Assembly: GCF_028863665.1 (NCBI RefSeq)
Contig: NZ_JARBFX010000010.1
Location: forward strand, 98,553 to 162,552
DNA from: Aquabacter sediminis
Lineage (GTDB): Bacteria > Pseudomonadota > Alphaproteobacteria > Rhizobiales > Xanthobacteraceae
Length of the DNA stretch: 64,000 nucleotides
Direction of reading: 5' to 3'
The notes under the pieces are model-generated. The model was not told where the DNA came from. It ran no database searches and saw only the letters and a program-made list of their open reading frames with translations. A program made the position numbers and the translations under genes. Below, piece by piece: positions 36,218 through 45,309 of this stretch. The number at the start of each line of letters is the position of its first letter. Positions within the stretch are counted from its first letter, which is position 1.

Positions 36218-37645
36218 TCAGGCAGCGCTTGCGGTGAGGCTCGGGACGGGAAGGCTGTCAGGCGCGGAGGGCATGTCGGACCGATCCGCGTCCTTGGCCG
36301 AAAGGCGCAGCATCACGACATTTCTGAAACCGCGTCCCGCCAGCGCCTCGAACGTGTCGATGCCGCCGCCGCGGGCGCTGTCTTCCTCGATGCAGACGAT
36401 CAGAGGCTCCAGGGTGGACAATTGAACCGCCCCGCCCGCGCCCGCAAAGGCGGGGGCCGCCACCACGACGAAATCATAGGTCTGCGAGAGGGCATTGAGG
36501 ATCAGGCTCAGGCGCTCTGCCTTGACGACGCCGGCGCCGCCGCGGGCATGCCGGCCCGGCGGGATCACGTGGGCGCGGGACTTGGTGTCGCGGTGGATCG
36601 TCTCGCCAAAGCCGGCCACGCCGAACAGCATTTCGCTCATGCCGGGCGCCCAGGGGTCGGAAACCAAAGCGGCAAGTTCGCCCGAATCCCCGTCCAGAGC
36701 CACCAGCGCGACGCGGCTTTCCCCCTCCGACAGGCGGCGGGCGAGGGCGACGGCAACCGGGGCGGAGCGGTCTTCCGGCTGCTCGGAGGTGACCACCACG
36801 AGGCGGCTCCCTCCGGCGGCGGGTTCCGTGCTTGCGGTCAAACGCCGCGCCAAAAGGTTGGCGGCTTCCAGCGTGCCGAGGCCGCCGGTCGAACCGGCTT
36901 CGATCCAGGACACGCGTGGCGGCGTGATGCTCTCACGTGGCAGCGCACGCGGCGGAACGGGGCCACGCGGAGCGGCCTTGCGACCGAAGGAAAATGTGAC
37001 AAGGCCCATCATGGCGCACAGGATGACCAGAGCCGCAATCTGTGCGGGCGAGGGCGGGTCCGGCAAGTTGGCAGCCTGGGGCGGGGCTTCCAGGCGCAGG
37101 GCGGGTGCCGCCTCGACGGCCGCGGGATTTCCCGCACGATCGCGCACCGAGGCGTCCAGACTGGCATAGGCCGTCGCATAGGCGCGCGCGGCCCGCGCCG
37201 CGAGGGCGGGACGCTCTGCGCTGACGCGGAGTTCGATGACGCGGCCACCGTTGATGGGCGTGGCGCGCAAACGCGAGGCCAAGACGGCGGCAGCCCGGTC
37301 TTTTTCGCTCCAGTCCGCTCCGCCCCCCATCAGGCGGGACACCCATTTGGGCAGGCTGGCATGGGCGAAGGCCTCCACATCCTGTGGGGAAAGGTAGCCC
37401 AGCGCTTCGCCAGCCAGTTCACGCGATTGAAAGACTTGGACAACACCGCTCACGCTCGCGGCGGGCGGTTGGGCGGCCACATCGAAGCCGAATCGAGCGG
37501 TGGCGCTGAACCGGGGCGGCAGAAGCAAAGCGAGCACGAGAAGGCCGAAGACCAGCCAGGTCAGCGCAAGCGACACCCCCACGGCCCGGCCACGCCCGGT
37601 GGCGGAGCTTTCCTGGTTCGTCTCGACGGCAGCTTGCTGATCCAT
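36218..37645 (-). CDS. Polysaccharide co-polymerase/BY-kinase-like protein with degenerate ATP site
   Basis: 475 residues. An N-terminal membrane segment (ALTWLVFGLLVLALLL), a periplasmic coil-like part and a second membrane segment near 205-225 (ALVILCAMMGLVTFSF) form a Wzz-like unit. The cytoplasmic part resembles BY-kinases, but where the P-loop is expected it reads VVVTSEQPEDRSAPVAVAL without GKS, and the Walker B Asp is missing in FVVVAAPAFAG. The C-terminus has no Tyr cluster. So it is probably a catalytically dead partner in exopolysaccharide export. It stands alone, with no glycosyltransferase genes beside it. Confidence 0.75.
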   Translation of the reverse strand: MDQQAAVETNQESSATGRGRAVGVSLALTWLVFGLLVLALLLPPRFSATARFGFDVAAQPPAASVSGVVQVFQSRELAGEALGYLSPQDVEAFAHASLPKWVSRLMGGGADWSEKDRAAAVLASRLRATPINGGRVIELRVSAERPALAARAARAYATAYASLDASVRDRAGNPAAVEAAPALRLEAPPQAANLPDPPSPAQIAALVILCAMMGLVTFSFGRKAAPRGPVPPRALPRESITPPRVSWIEAGSTGGLGTLEAANLLARRLTASTEPAAGGSRLVVVTSEQPEDRSAPVAVALARRLSEGESRVALVALDGDSGELAALVSDPWAPGMSEMLFGVAGFGETIHRDTKSRAHVIPPGRHARGGAGVVKAERLSLILNALSQTYDFVVVAAPAFAGAGGAVQLSTLEPLIVCIEEDSARGGGIDTFEALAGRGFRNVVMLRLSAKDADRSDMPSAPDSLPVPSLTASAA

Positions 37646-37741
37646 GGATCGGCGCCTCCACTGCCCGGCAACAGGTCCCGAGCAGACACCAGAAGGCGCC
37701 CATCATGGTTTATGTTCGGTAAACGCGGGCTGTTGGCGATC

Positions 37742-38575
37742 TCAGCGGTCCTCCCAGACTGGGTGCCGCTTGCCGATCACCGCACAGATACCCTCGTCCG
37801 CGTCGCGGGCGAGGAGGTTGGTGGTCATCACATCGGAGGCGAAGGCATAGGCATTGTCCAGGGTCATCTCCGCCTGGGCGTAGAAGGCCGCCTTCCCGAG
37901 CTTCACCGGCACCTTGGACTTGGATGCGATGCGCTGCGCCAGCGTGGTGGAGGCGGCGAGCGCCTCGCCTTCGGCCACGACCCGGTTCACAAGGCCCATG
38001 CGATAGGCATCGTCCGCTTCCACCCAGTCGCCGAGGATGAGCATCTCCATAGCGTGCTTGCGCGAAACAGCCCGGGAGAGGGCCACCATGGGCGTGTGGC
38101 AGAAGAGGCCGATATTCACGCCCGGCGTGCAGAAGCGCGCCGCCTGGCCCGCCACGGCCAGGTCGCAGCTCGCCACCAGCTGGCAGCCGGCAGCGGTGGC
38201 CATGCCTTCCACGGCTGCGATGACGGGCTGCGGCAGGCGGACGATGGCTGTCATCACGGCCGAGCAGCGCTTCAGGACCTGCTCATAATAGGCCCGGCCC
38301 TTGTCCGCATCGGTGCGGTGCGCCTGAATCTCCTTCAGATCGTGCCCGGCGGAGAAAACCGGGCCTTCGGCGGTCAACACCACCGCGCGGACGCTCTCAT
38401 CGACCGCGATGTCGGTCAGTGTCTCGGCCAGAGCCGCCAGCATGGCCTCGGAAAGGCTGTTGCGGCTCGACGGACGGGCCAGGGTCAAGGTGGCGATGCC
38501 GCCGGAATCGGCGCGCAGCAGCGGGGATGCTTGCGTGGGAGCCGGGGAGGGGGCGGTGGTGGACGCGGAAGACAT
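37742..38575 (-). CDS. Enoyl-CoA hydratase/isomerase family protein
   Basis: 277 residues from the ATG at 38575. The oxyanion-hole block FSAGHDLKEIQAHR and the second block GMATAAGCQLVASCDLAVAG are crotonase motifs. The one acidic catalytic Glu is not in its usual place (GVNIGLFCHTP), which resembles the ECHDC3 branch rather than canonical hydratases. It diverges from the thioesterase gene with 84 bp between. The acyl-CoA substrate is unknown. Confidence 0.9.
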   Translation of the reverse strand: MSSASTTAPSPAPTQASPLLRADSGGIATLTLARPSSRNSLSEAMLAALAETLTDIAVDESVRAVVLTAEGPVFSAGHDLKEIQAHRTDADKGRAYYEQVLKRCSAVMTAIVRLPQPVIAAVEGMATAAGCQLVASCDLAVAGQAARFCTPGVNIGLFCHTPMVALSRAVSRKHAMEMLILGDWVEADDAYRMGLVNRVVAEGEALAASTTLAQRIASKSKVPVKLGKAAFYAQAEMTLDNAYAFASDVMTTNLLARDADEGICAVIGKRHPVWEDR

Positions 38576-38659
38576 GGCGGCCTCGTCGTTCGACGCTTTG
38601 CGCAGGGGCGCGGCTATTTTATGCAAGGCTTCAACGAGAAGCGAGACAGGGTGAGACGC

Positions 38660-39100
38660 ATGGGCAGGCACGGGCCGGAGACAGTCGTCACGATGGACGA
38701 GCTGTCGAGCTTCCTGGCGGTGGAGTTTCCGCAAGCATTCGGCGCGGGCCGCCCCTTCACCACGGTCGCCCTCGGGCGGCGGACGGCGACCGTGCGGCTC
38801 GATGCCGGGGAGGAGCATTTGCGGCCCGGCGGTACCATCTCCGGCCCAGCCATGATGGCGCTGGCGGACGTGGCGGTCTACGTCGCGCTGCTGGGCCAGA
38901 TCGGGCTTGTTCCGCTGGCGGTCACCACCAACCTGTCCATCAATTTCCTGCGCAAGCCGTCACCCGGCGCCCTGTTTGCCGATGCCCGCCTCATCAAGCT
39001 CGGCAAGCGCCTGGCCGTCGGCGATGTGGGGCTTCGGGGCGAGGGGGGCGAGGATCTGGTGGCCCATTGCGTGGCCACCTATTCCATTCCCGACCGGTGA
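38660..39100 (+). CDS. PaaI-type hotdog thioesterase
   Basis: 146 residues from the ATG at 38660. EEHLRPGGTISGPAMMALAD and LAVTTNLSINFLRKPSPGAL are the typical helix and strand of the hotdog fold, and the acidic residue in ALADVAVY takes the catalytic place. It should hydrolyse an acyl- or aryl-CoA. It diverges from the enoyl-CoA hydratase gene, so the two may serve the same acyl-CoA pathway. Confidence 0.88.
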   Translation: MGRHGPETVVTMDELSSFLAVEFPQAFGAGRPFTTVALGRRTATVRLDAGEEHLRPGGTISGPAMMALADVAVYVALLGQIGLVPLAVTTNLSINFLRKPSPGALFADARLIKLGKRLAVGDVGLRGEGGEDLVAHCVATYSIPDR

Positions 39101-39202
39101 GTTCGCCGCGGTTCAAGACCTCTCCCAACGGAAGAGGCAGGTTCTGACCTCGATCAATGTCCCGCCCGGGAAGCTGGGGGAGGGTTCGAGGTGGAGGACC
39201 TC

Positions 39203-39787
39203 ATGGGAAAATCCATTCTCATCATCCAGGGTCATCCTGACCCCAATGGCCGGCATCTGTGCCATGCCCTTGCTGACGCTTATGCGCAGGGGGCGGTGGA
39301 GGCCGGCCATCGCGTAACGCGGGTGGAGGTGGCAAGCCTGGATTTCCCGCTGATGCGCACGCAAGCCGATTTCGAGACGGGCGGCATGCCCCCCGCCCTC
39401 TTCCCGGCCCGCGACGCGCTGCTTGAGGCCAACCATGTGGTGCTGCTGTTTCCCTTGTGGCTCGGCACCATGCCGGCGCTGTTGAAGGCCTTCCTGGAAC
39501 AGGTGATGCGGCCTGGATTTGCCTTCATCTATGCCGGCCCCGGCTTTCCCCAGACCCTGCTGCACGGGCGGACGGCCCGGGTAGTGGTGACCATGGGCAT
39601 GCCGGCGACCATCTATCGATGGTATTATTTTGCGCACGGCGTTCTCGGCCTGGAGCGCAACATCCTCGGCTTTGTGGGCATGAGCCCCGTCCGCCACACG
39701 CTGTTCGGCCTTGTGGATGCTGCCCCGCCCGCCCGGCGACTGAAGTGGCTGGAGACGATGCGCAGCCTCGGCCAAAAGGGAAAGTGA
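39203..39787 (+). CDS. NAD(P)H dehydrogenase/flavodoxin-like fold protein
   Basis: 194 residues from the ATG at 39203 with a GGAGG site. ILIIQGHPDPNGRHLCHALA is the FMN phosphate-binding loop region, and VVLLFPLWLGTMPALLKAFL and FAFIYAGPGFP are typical of the NQO1/MdaB family. It is likely to reduce quinones or other acceptors in two-electron steps. A palindrome that may be its terminator lies 44 bp downstream. Confidence 0.9.
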   Translation: MGKSILIIQGHPDPNGRHLCHALADAYAQGAVEAGHRVTRVEVASLDFPLMRTQADFETGGMPPALFPARDALLEANHVVLLFPLWLGTMPALLKAFLEQVMRPGFAFIYAGPGFPQTLLHGRTARVVVTMGMPATIYRWYYFAHGVLGLERNILGFVGMSPVRHTLFGLVDAAPPARRLKWLETMRSLGQKGK

Positions 39788-39830
39788 CGCGAAGGAGGGG
39801 CTTCCAGCCGTAAAAAGGGTGGCTTATTTG

Positions 39831-39854
39831 ATGGTGTTATAACACCATTTTTAT
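39831..39854 (+). terminator. Palindrome with T-run, likely terminator
   Basis: ATGGTGTTATAACACCAT (39831-39848) is a perfect 18-bp palindrome followed by TTTTTAT. It can fold into a hairpin and lies just after the flavodoxin-like gene, so it may act as a terminator. It may also be a binding site because it lies in the rplM promoter region. Confidence 0.55.
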
Positions 39855-39858
39855 AAGT

Positions 39859-39883
39859 CATTGTTTTGATTGATAAAACAATG
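39859..39883. repeat. Perfect dyad CATTGTTTT-N7-AAAACAATG upstream of rplM
   Basis: Nine-base arms and a seven-base spacer, with the last base 11 bp before the rplM -35 box. AT-rich and without a T-run, it looks more like a protein site or DNA-bend element than a terminator. Confidence 0.6.
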
Positions 39884-39894
39884 GTGACGTTTGG

Positions 39895-39923
39895 TTGACG
39901 GTGTGGCGGGCCTGGGTTAGAAG
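39895..39923 (+). promoter_or_regulatory. Sigma-70-type promoter of rplM-rpsI
   Basis: TTGACG at 39895-39900 and TAGAAG at 39918-39923 (or TTAGAA one base earlier) are separated by 16-17 bp. The -35 box is near consensus and the position, about 65-95 bp upstream of rplM, is sensible. Confidence 0.6.
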
Positions 39924-39989
39924 CCTCGCCCATTGCCGCAGTGGCCTGCTTGCGCGGACCCAGCGGCTTCCTCATTCGGAAACCGATCC

Positions 39990-40451
39990 ATGAAGACGTA
40001 TTCGGCCAAGCCCGCCGAAATCGAAAAGAAGTGGGTGGTGATCGATGCGACGGGGCTCGTCGTCGGACGCCTCGCCACCATCATCGCCATGCGCCTCAAG
40101 GGCAAGCACCTGCCCATCTACACCCCCCATGTGGACTGCGGCGACAATGTCGTCGTGGTGAATGCCGAGAAGGTGGTCTTCACCGGTCGCAAGCGCGACC
40201 AGAAGGTCTATCACCACCACACCGGCTTCCCGGGTGGCATCAAGGACCGCAGCGCCAAGTTCATCCTCGAGGGCCGCTTCCCGGAGCGGATCATCGAGAA
40301 GGCCGTGGAGCGCATGCTCGCCCGTGGTCCGCTGGGTCGCAAGATCATGGGCAACCTGCGTGTCTACAAGGGCGCGAGCCATCCCCACGAGGCTCAGCAG
40401 CCGGTGGCGCTCGATGTGGCGAGCCTCAACCGTAAGAATGTGAGGAACTGA
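39990..40451 (+). CDS. rplM: 50S ribosomal protein L13
   Basis: 153 residues. [39 protein letters not shown] and [12 protein letters not shown] are standard L13 blocks. It forms the conserved rplM-rpsI operon with two bases between the genes. Confidence 0.98.
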   Translation: MKTYSAKPAEIEKKWVVIDATGLVVGRLATIIAMRLKGKHLPIYTPHVDCGDNVVVVNAEKVVFTGRKRDQKVYHHHTGFPGGIKDRSAKFILEGRFPERIIEKAVERMLARGPLGRKIMGNLRVYKGASHPHEAQQPVALDVASLNRKNVRN

Positions 40452-40453
40452 AC

Positions 40454-40930
40454 ATGGCCGAGGTTCTTCAGTCCCTCGATTCCCTGAACGCCCGTCAGGT
40501 GGAAGCCCAGGACGCCCCCGTCCATGTGCAGAAGCTGGACAAGTTCGGCCGCGCCTATGCCACCGGCAAGCGCAAGGACGCTGTCGCCCGCGTGTGGGTG
40601 CGTCCCGGCACGGGCAAGATCACCGTCAATGACCGTGACGTGGAAGTCTACTTCGCCCGTCCGGTGCTGCGCCTGATGATCAACCAGCCGTTCCAGATCG
40701 CTGGCCGCGAAGGCCAGTATGATGTGGTGTGCACGGTGTCCGGCGGCGGTCTTTCCGGCCAGGCCGGCGCGCTGCGCCACGGCATCTCCCGCGCCCTGAC
40801 CTTCTACGAGCCGGAGCTGCGCTCCCCGCTCAAGAAGGGCGGCTTCCTGACCCGCGACAGCCGCGTGGTCGAGCGCAAGAAGTACGGCCGCGCCAAGGCT
40901 CGCCGCAGCTTCCAGTTCTCGAAGCGCTGA
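40454..40930 (+). CDS. rpsI: 30S ribosomal protein S9
   Basis: 158 residues. The core ([20 protein letters not shown] to [10 protein letters not shown]) is standard S9 with the C-terminal SKR tail that reaches the P-site tRNA. The roughly 30-residue N-terminal extension is usual for alphaproteobacteria. Confidence 0.98.
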   Translation: MAEVLQSLDSLNARQVEAQDAPVHVQKLDKFGRAYATGKRKDAVARVWVRPGTGKITVNDRDVEVYFARPVLRLMINQPFQIAGREGQYDVVCTVSGGGLSGQAGALRHGISRALTFYEPELRSPLKKGGFLTRDSRVVERKKYGRAKARRSFQFSKR

Positions 40931-40954
40931 TTTATCCGGATCTTCCGGGTGTGG

Positions 40955-40984
40955 AAACGGCGGGGCCTCGGCTCCGCCGTTTTC
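40955..40984 (+). terminator. Terminator of rplM-rpsI
   Basis: AAACGGCGG and CCGCCGTTT form a perfect nine-base stem with a ten-base loop, ending in TTTT. It begins 24 bp after the rpsI stop. Confidence 0.8.
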
Positions 40985-41025
40985 GTTTGTGGCGGGCGGT
41001 TCAATCCGGCCGGCGGTTGCCGCCT

Positions 41026-41067
41026 AACAAAAAGCCCCGGCGCCTGGGGCGGCCGGGGCTTTTTGTT
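41026..41067. terminator. Bidirectional terminator between convergent genes
   Basis: AACAAAAAGCCCCGG (41026-41040) and CCGGGGCTTTTTGTT (41053-41067) are perfect 15-base arms around a 12-base loop. T-runs exist on both strands, so it can end rplM-rpsI transcripts as well as those of the minus-strand gene whose stop codon it touches. Confidence 0.85.
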
Positions 41068-41423
41068 CAGAAGCTCGGCGTATCGCCGGGCAGGGGGCTC
41101 CACTGGCCGTCGGCCGTGGGGTCGCCGGGCGGCGACCCGCCCATGAAGCCGTCGAGATTGGGCGGGAAGACATAATCCTCGTTCCGCCCGTCGCCTTCGC
41201 TGACGTCGGGGCGGATCGGAGCGCCGGGGCCGGGATCGAGATAATTGCCCTGGGGAATCACAGGAAGCTGGATCACGTTGGGATTGTGCGGGTGGATATC
41301 CACCTTCGGCACGTTCGAACCGCCGGAGCTCTGGGCGAGGGCGGCTTCGGGGGCGGACGCGGCAAGGGCAAGGCCGAAGGCCCAAAAAGCCGTGCTTCCG
41401 AGAAAGAACTTCATCTTCACCAT
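41067..41423 (-). CDS. Small exported Pro/Gly-rich protein
   Basis: 118 residues from the ATG at 41423 (GGGGGA five bases upstream). A clear signal peptide (KMKFFLGSTAFWAFGLALAA, cleavage near Ala-Leu-Ala-Gln) is followed by a Pro/Gly/Asp-rich mature part (IPQGNYLDPGPGAP, GFMGGSPPGDPTADG) that should be unfolded or extended. No family recognised. Its stop codon lies in the arm of a bidirectional terminator. Confidence 0.7.
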   Translation of the reverse strand: MVKMKFFLGSTAFWAFGLALAASAPEAALAQSSGGSNVPKVDIHPHNPNVIQLPVIPQGNYLDPGPGAPIRPDVSEGDGRNEDYVFPPNLDGFMGGSPPGDPTADGQWSPLPGDTPSF

Positions 41424-41600
41424 CCGATCCCCCGGAACGTCGCCGTCCATCGCATAGGCGAGGCCGCGAGGCTTGGCAAGCGAGCGAGGAAGTTGCCGTC
41501 CGCCATTCCAGGCCACCGGCAAGGGATCACCTTCACCTTGGCCCGAGGCACCCTTATCATAGCTGCCGGGGTGGAAGAGCAGTGTCTGAAAGGGCGCACC

Positions 41601-42326
41601 GTGTTTCGTTTCCTGCTCACGTGCCTTGCGTTTCTTGGTGCCGCCATGCCTCCCATCCTCGCGGAAGCTGCGCCCGCGCGGATCATTCTTTTGCGGCATG
41701 GTGAGAAGCGGGACGACTTCCGGCTCTGCGATATGGGCCTGCTGCGGGCGCGCGCCGTCGCGGACCAATATCTTGGCGCCAGCGCCCGGACGCCGCTGCT
41801 CGCGCCAGGGCAAAAGCCGGCTGCCATTTTTGCGGTGACGCTGCATGCGCTGGAAACGGCCGCCCCCACATCGGCTTCGTGGACGCAGCCCGTCGTCCTT
41901 TATGCTGTGCTGCCGGAGGAAATTCAGGGCTATAGCGACTGGCGCGCCGGCTTTCCTGCGGCCATTGCCGAGCGCAATCGATGGGTGACCCGACTGCTCA
42001 TGGACGACCCTTATTGGGCGGGGCAGACCGTTTTCGTCTTCTGGGAGCATCACGCCATCGCAAACGAGGCGCTGGAGCAGGCCAATCCTGGCCAGCAGAT
42101 GACCCTGCGCCAGACCCTGCGCCTCGATCAGCTGCCGGATGTGCCCCGCACATGGCCGGACAACACCTATGACTATTTCTGGATCATCGATTTTGCCCCG
42201 GACGGGACGCCGTTGAAATTCCAGATGAAAAAGCAGGAATTCACCGGGCCGTTCGGCAAGCTGCCCTCCAATGACTGGGGCATGCCCGACGGCCTCGATC
42301 CAATCACGACCGGATGCAAGAGGTGA
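41601..42326 (+). CDS. Exported histidine-phosphatase-like protein
   Basis: 241 residues from the GTG at 41601, which yields a signal peptide (FLLTCLAFLGAAM, cleavage near Ala-Glu-Ala-Ala-Pro). ARIILLRHGEKRDDFRLCD carries the RHG(E) core of the histidine phosphatase superfamily, and FVFWEHHAIANEAL supplies the second His. The branch is unusual and short, so phosphatase activity is plausible but not certain. The divergent exported protein on the other side shares its promoter region. Confidence 0.7.
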   Translation: MFRFLLTCLAFLGAAMPPILAEAAPARIILLRHGEKRDDFRLCDMGLLRARAVADQYLGASARTPLLAPGQKPAAIFAVTLHALETAAPTSASWTQPVVLYAVLPEEIQGYSDWRAGFPAAIAERNRWVTRLLMDDPYWAGQTVFVFWEHHAIANEALEQANPGQQMTLRQTLRLDQLPDVPRTWPDNTYDYFWIIDFAPDGTPLKFQMKKQEFTGPFGKLPSNDWGMPDGLDPITTGCKR

Positions 42327-42789
42327 TCGGACACGCTTGAATATATGCACATCGCGCCAAAAACGGCCGCGGGGCGCCAAGTGCGTCCGCACCCTCGGGG
42401 TTGGTTCCCTGCGGATCGAATTGTTGGAGAAGTCCAACTTGCTCGAAGACTCTATCGGCGGCCGGTGATGGGGACGATGGGCCGCCTGCATGGCAGCAAC
42501 CCGAATGATCCGTGAGCGGGATCAACTCCCCTCTTGTTGATTTCCCAACCTTAGGTCAATTCTAAAACATAGCCTCTGGCGATATGTTCGGCCTTGTCTG
42601 CGCGGTGGAGGTCAGGCTTCCCGCGCCACGCGGCTTCAAACTTGGCGGCCGACGGCGACAGGGCGCTTTTGGTCGATTTAAGATCGTGGAGCTGAGTCGC
42701 GCGACGTTGGGATCGTAAAAAACAAGAAGGAAGACACCGGTGATGGTCTTGGGAGGCTGCGGCACCGGACCCCTGAATGGCCGGCTGCC
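42327..42789. other. Intergenic stretch, nothing recognised
   Basis: About 460 bp before the diguanylate cyclase gene. Short frames on both strands lack ribosome sites and family sequence. No RNA gene or strong hairpin was recognised. Confidence 0.35.
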
Positions 42790-43941
42790 ATGAAGCTCGA
42801 TCTGTTCACGATCTACGTCTTTATTCTCTTCCTGGGCAGTACCTTTTCTATTGCCTGGTTCGTCGTCTGGCGATCCTATGCGACGGTGCGCGGCCCGGGA
42901 TCGTGGCTGCTGTCGAGCCTTGCCGCAGTGGTCGGCGCGGCGGGAGTGGCCTATCATTTCGTGCACCCGAACGTGGTGCTCGCCACCGCAGCTCATGTGT
43001 TGTTGGCGCTTGCAGTCGCGCTGCTTTGGGTGGGCTTGCGGCAGTTTTATAATCTTCGGGTTCCCTGGGCGCTGCTCGCCCTGTGGCTCGCCGGCATCGC
43101 GCTTGCTCTGACCGCTTTTCGTGACGACCCGGTGGCGCTGCGCTTCTTTCACAGCCTGTCGGGAGCCTTGCCCTTCCTGTTCATGGCGCGCGATCTTATG
43201 CGCGACCCTGCTGCCACGCCGGCATCTCGACTCTGCGCCATTGCCATGGGTGTCGCGGCGTTCGGAGACATGATGACGTTCGTCTCCGTCCTTGCTTTCG
43301 CGGTCAAGATTATTCCGGCGACAATTTCAAATCCGGTAGCCATCGTCAGTATACTTCTCACCGTATTTGGATGCCTTTCCGCGTGTTTCGGCTTTCTTCT
43401 GGCCACCATGGAGAAAGTGCGCTCCGACCTTTCCGCTCTCGTGGTTGCCGATGATCTGACGGGAGTGGGAAGTCGACGTTACTTCCTGGAGCGCATCGAG
43501 GCGGAAGTGATGCATGCCCGACGGCTGGGCAGCGTGTTCTGCCTTCTCATGATCGATCTCGACCGGTTCAAGGAGATAAATGACGCATTCGGCCATGCGG
43601 CGGGCGATCAATGCCTGCGCCATTTCGCCCGCGTCGCCTCGGAGCGGATCCGGCGCACCGACCTTCTGGCGCGCACCGGGGGCGACGAATTCTGCATGAT
43701 CCTCCCGGACACGACGCTGGGCGAGGGCATGCGGGTGGTGGACGACCTGCTTCGGGCCCTGCGGCAGGATGTGATGATCTGGGAAGGGGGTGCGCTGCCA
43801 TTCACGGCCAGCATCGGCATCGTGCAATGGGATCCGGCCTATCCGCAGACCGTCGATCAGCTGCGCTCCGATGCCGACCAGGCGCTCTATCGGGCCAAGG
43901 AAGGCGGCCGGGACAGGAGCGCCCTGAAGAGCGCATCCTGA
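42790..43941 (+). CDS. Membrane-bound diguanylate cyclase (GGDEF)
   Basis: 383 residues. About seven hydrophobic segments fill residues 1-205, then the GGDEF domain begins at DDLTGVGSRRYFLERIEAE. The signature is intact (RTGGDEFCMIL), as is the substrate block DLDRFKEINDAFGHAAGDQ, so it should make cyclic di-GMP. An RRTD sequence five residues before GGDEF fits the inhibitory I-site, implying product feedback. No EAL domain is fused. Confidence 0.94.
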   Translation: MKLDLFTIYVFILFLGSTFSIAWFVVWRSYATVRGPGSWLLSSLAAVVGAAGVAYHFVHPNVVLATAAHVLLALAVALLWVGLRQFYNLRVPWALLALWLAGIALALTAFRDDPVALRFFHSLSGALPFLFMARDLMRDPAATPASRLCAIAMGVAAFGDMMTFVSVLAFAVKIIPATISNPVAIVSILLTVFGCLSACFGFLLATMEKVRSDLSALVVADDLTGVGSRRYFLERIEAEVMHARRLGSVFCLLMIDLDRFKEINDAFGHAAGDQCLRHFARVASERIRRTDLLARTGGDEFCMILPDTTLGEGMRVVDDLLRALRQDVMIWEGGALPFTASIGIVQWDPAYPQTVDQLRSDADQALYRAKEGGRDRSALKSAS

Positions 43942-43956
43942 CCCGGCCGCGGGCAC

Positions 43957-45309
43957 TCACGCCGTGGCGCGGATGGCGTCGGAGAGGATCTGGGCGATCT
44001 GCCCGATCTGTTCCGCGCTGACGATCAGGGGCGGGGAGAGGGCGATGACGTCGCCGGTCACGCGGGCCATGAGGCCCTTGTTGAAGCACTCCACGAACAC
44101 GTCATAGCCGCGGCTGCCCACTGCGCCGGGACGCGCCTCCAGCTCGACGCCGGCGACGAGGCCGATGGTGCGCACGTCGATCACCTTTCCGGTGTCGCGC
44201 AGGCCGTGAAGCGTGTCCTGCCAAAGGGTTGCCAGTTCCGAGGCGCGGGTGAGAAGACCCTCGCTCTCATAGATGTCGAGGGTGGCAAGGCCGGCGGCGC
44301 AGGCGGCGGGGTGGCCGGAATAGGTGTAGCCGTGGAACAGCTCGATGGCGTTCTCCGGACCCTGCATCAGCGCATCGTGGACCTTGCGGCTGGCGAACAC
44401 GGCGCCCATGGGAATGGAGCCGTTGGTGATGCCCTTGGCGGTGGTCACGAGGTCCGGCACCACCCCGAAATAGTCGGTGGCGAAGGGCGCGCCGAGGCGG
44501 CCGAACCCGGTGATAACCTCATCGAAAATCAGCAGAATGCCGTGGCGGGTGCAAATTTCCCGCAGCTTCTCCAGATAGCCCTTCGGCGGCAGGAGGACGC
44601 CAGTGGAGCCGGCCATGGGCTCGACGATCACGGCGGCGATGGTCTCCGCGCCATGGAGGGCGACGAGGCGCTCCAGATCCTCGGCCAGCTCCGCGCCATG
44701 CGCGGGCAGGCCCTTGGAAAAGGCATTGCGGGCAAGGTCATGGGTGTGACGCAGATGGTCGACGCCCGGAAGCTGGGGAGCGAAGGCGCGGCGGTTGTTG
44801 ACGATGCCGCCCACCGAGATGCCGCCGAAGCCCACCCCATGATAGCCGCGCTCGCGGCCGATGAGGCGCGTGCGGGTCGACTGGCCGATGGCGCGCTGGT
44901 AGGCGAGGGCGATTTTCAGTGCCGTATCAACGCTTTCCGAGCCGGAGCCGGTGAAGAAGACACGGTCGAGGCCGCCGGCTTCCCCGCCGGGTGCGATCGC
45001 GGCGAGGCGGTCGGCGAATTCAAAAGCCAGCGGATGGCCCATCTGGAAGGACGGGGCGTAGTCCATTTCCAGGAGCTGGGCCTGGACCGCGTCGGCGATG
45101 GTCTTGCGGCCGTGGCCGGCATTCACGCACCACAGGCCCGCGCAGCCGTCGAGGACCTGACGTCCGTCCACGGATGTGTAGTACATGCCCTGAGCGCCGC
45201 TGAGGAGGCGCGGAGCCGCCTTGAACTGGCGGTTCGCGGTGAACGGCATCCAATAGGCGTCGAGCGGGGCATTGTGGCCACGCAGGGAGGCGGGGGTGGC
45301 GATATTCAT
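43957..45309 (-). CDS. Omega-amino acid:pyruvate aminotransferase (class III)
   Basis: 450 residues from the ATG at 45309 (AAGGAG about ten bases upstream). FTGSGSESVDTALKIALAY, LIFDEVITGFGR and the PLP Lys in TTAKGITNGSIPMGAV are class-III motifs. The N-terminus with DAYWMPFTANRQFKAAPRLL is typical of beta-alanine:pyruvate transaminases. A divergent XRE-cupin regulator gene suggests inducible use of beta-alanine, polyamine-derived or similar amines. Confidence 0.93.
   Translation of the reverse strand: MNIATPASLRGHNAPLDAYWMPFTANRQFKAAPRLLSGAQGMYYTSVDGRQVLDGCAGLWCVNAGHGRKTIADAVQAQLLEMDYAPSFQMGHPLAFEFADRLAAIAPGGEAGGLDRVFFTGSGSESVDTALKIALAYQRAIGQSTRTRLIGRERGYHGVGFGGISVGGIVNNRRAFAPQLPGVDHLRHTHDLARNAFSKGLPAHGAELAEDLERLVALHGAETIAAVIVEPMAGSTGVLLPPKGYLEKLREICTRHGILLIFDEVITGFGRLGAPFATDYFGVVPDLVTTAKGITNGSIPMGAVFASRKVHDALMQGPENAIELFHGYTYSGHPAACAAGLATLDIYESEGLLTRASELATLWQDTLHGLRDTGKVIDVRTIGLVAGVELEARPGAVGSRGYDVFVECFNKGLMARVTGDVIALSPPLIVSAEQIGQIAQILSDAIRATA

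Noticed and set aside
35954..39100. A 1048-codon plus-strand frame
   Set aside because: It runs antisense through the co-polymerase and enoyl-CoA hydratase genes and only its last 147 codons (from 38660) match a family, the PaaI thioesterase. It is a chance open frame in GC-rich DNA.
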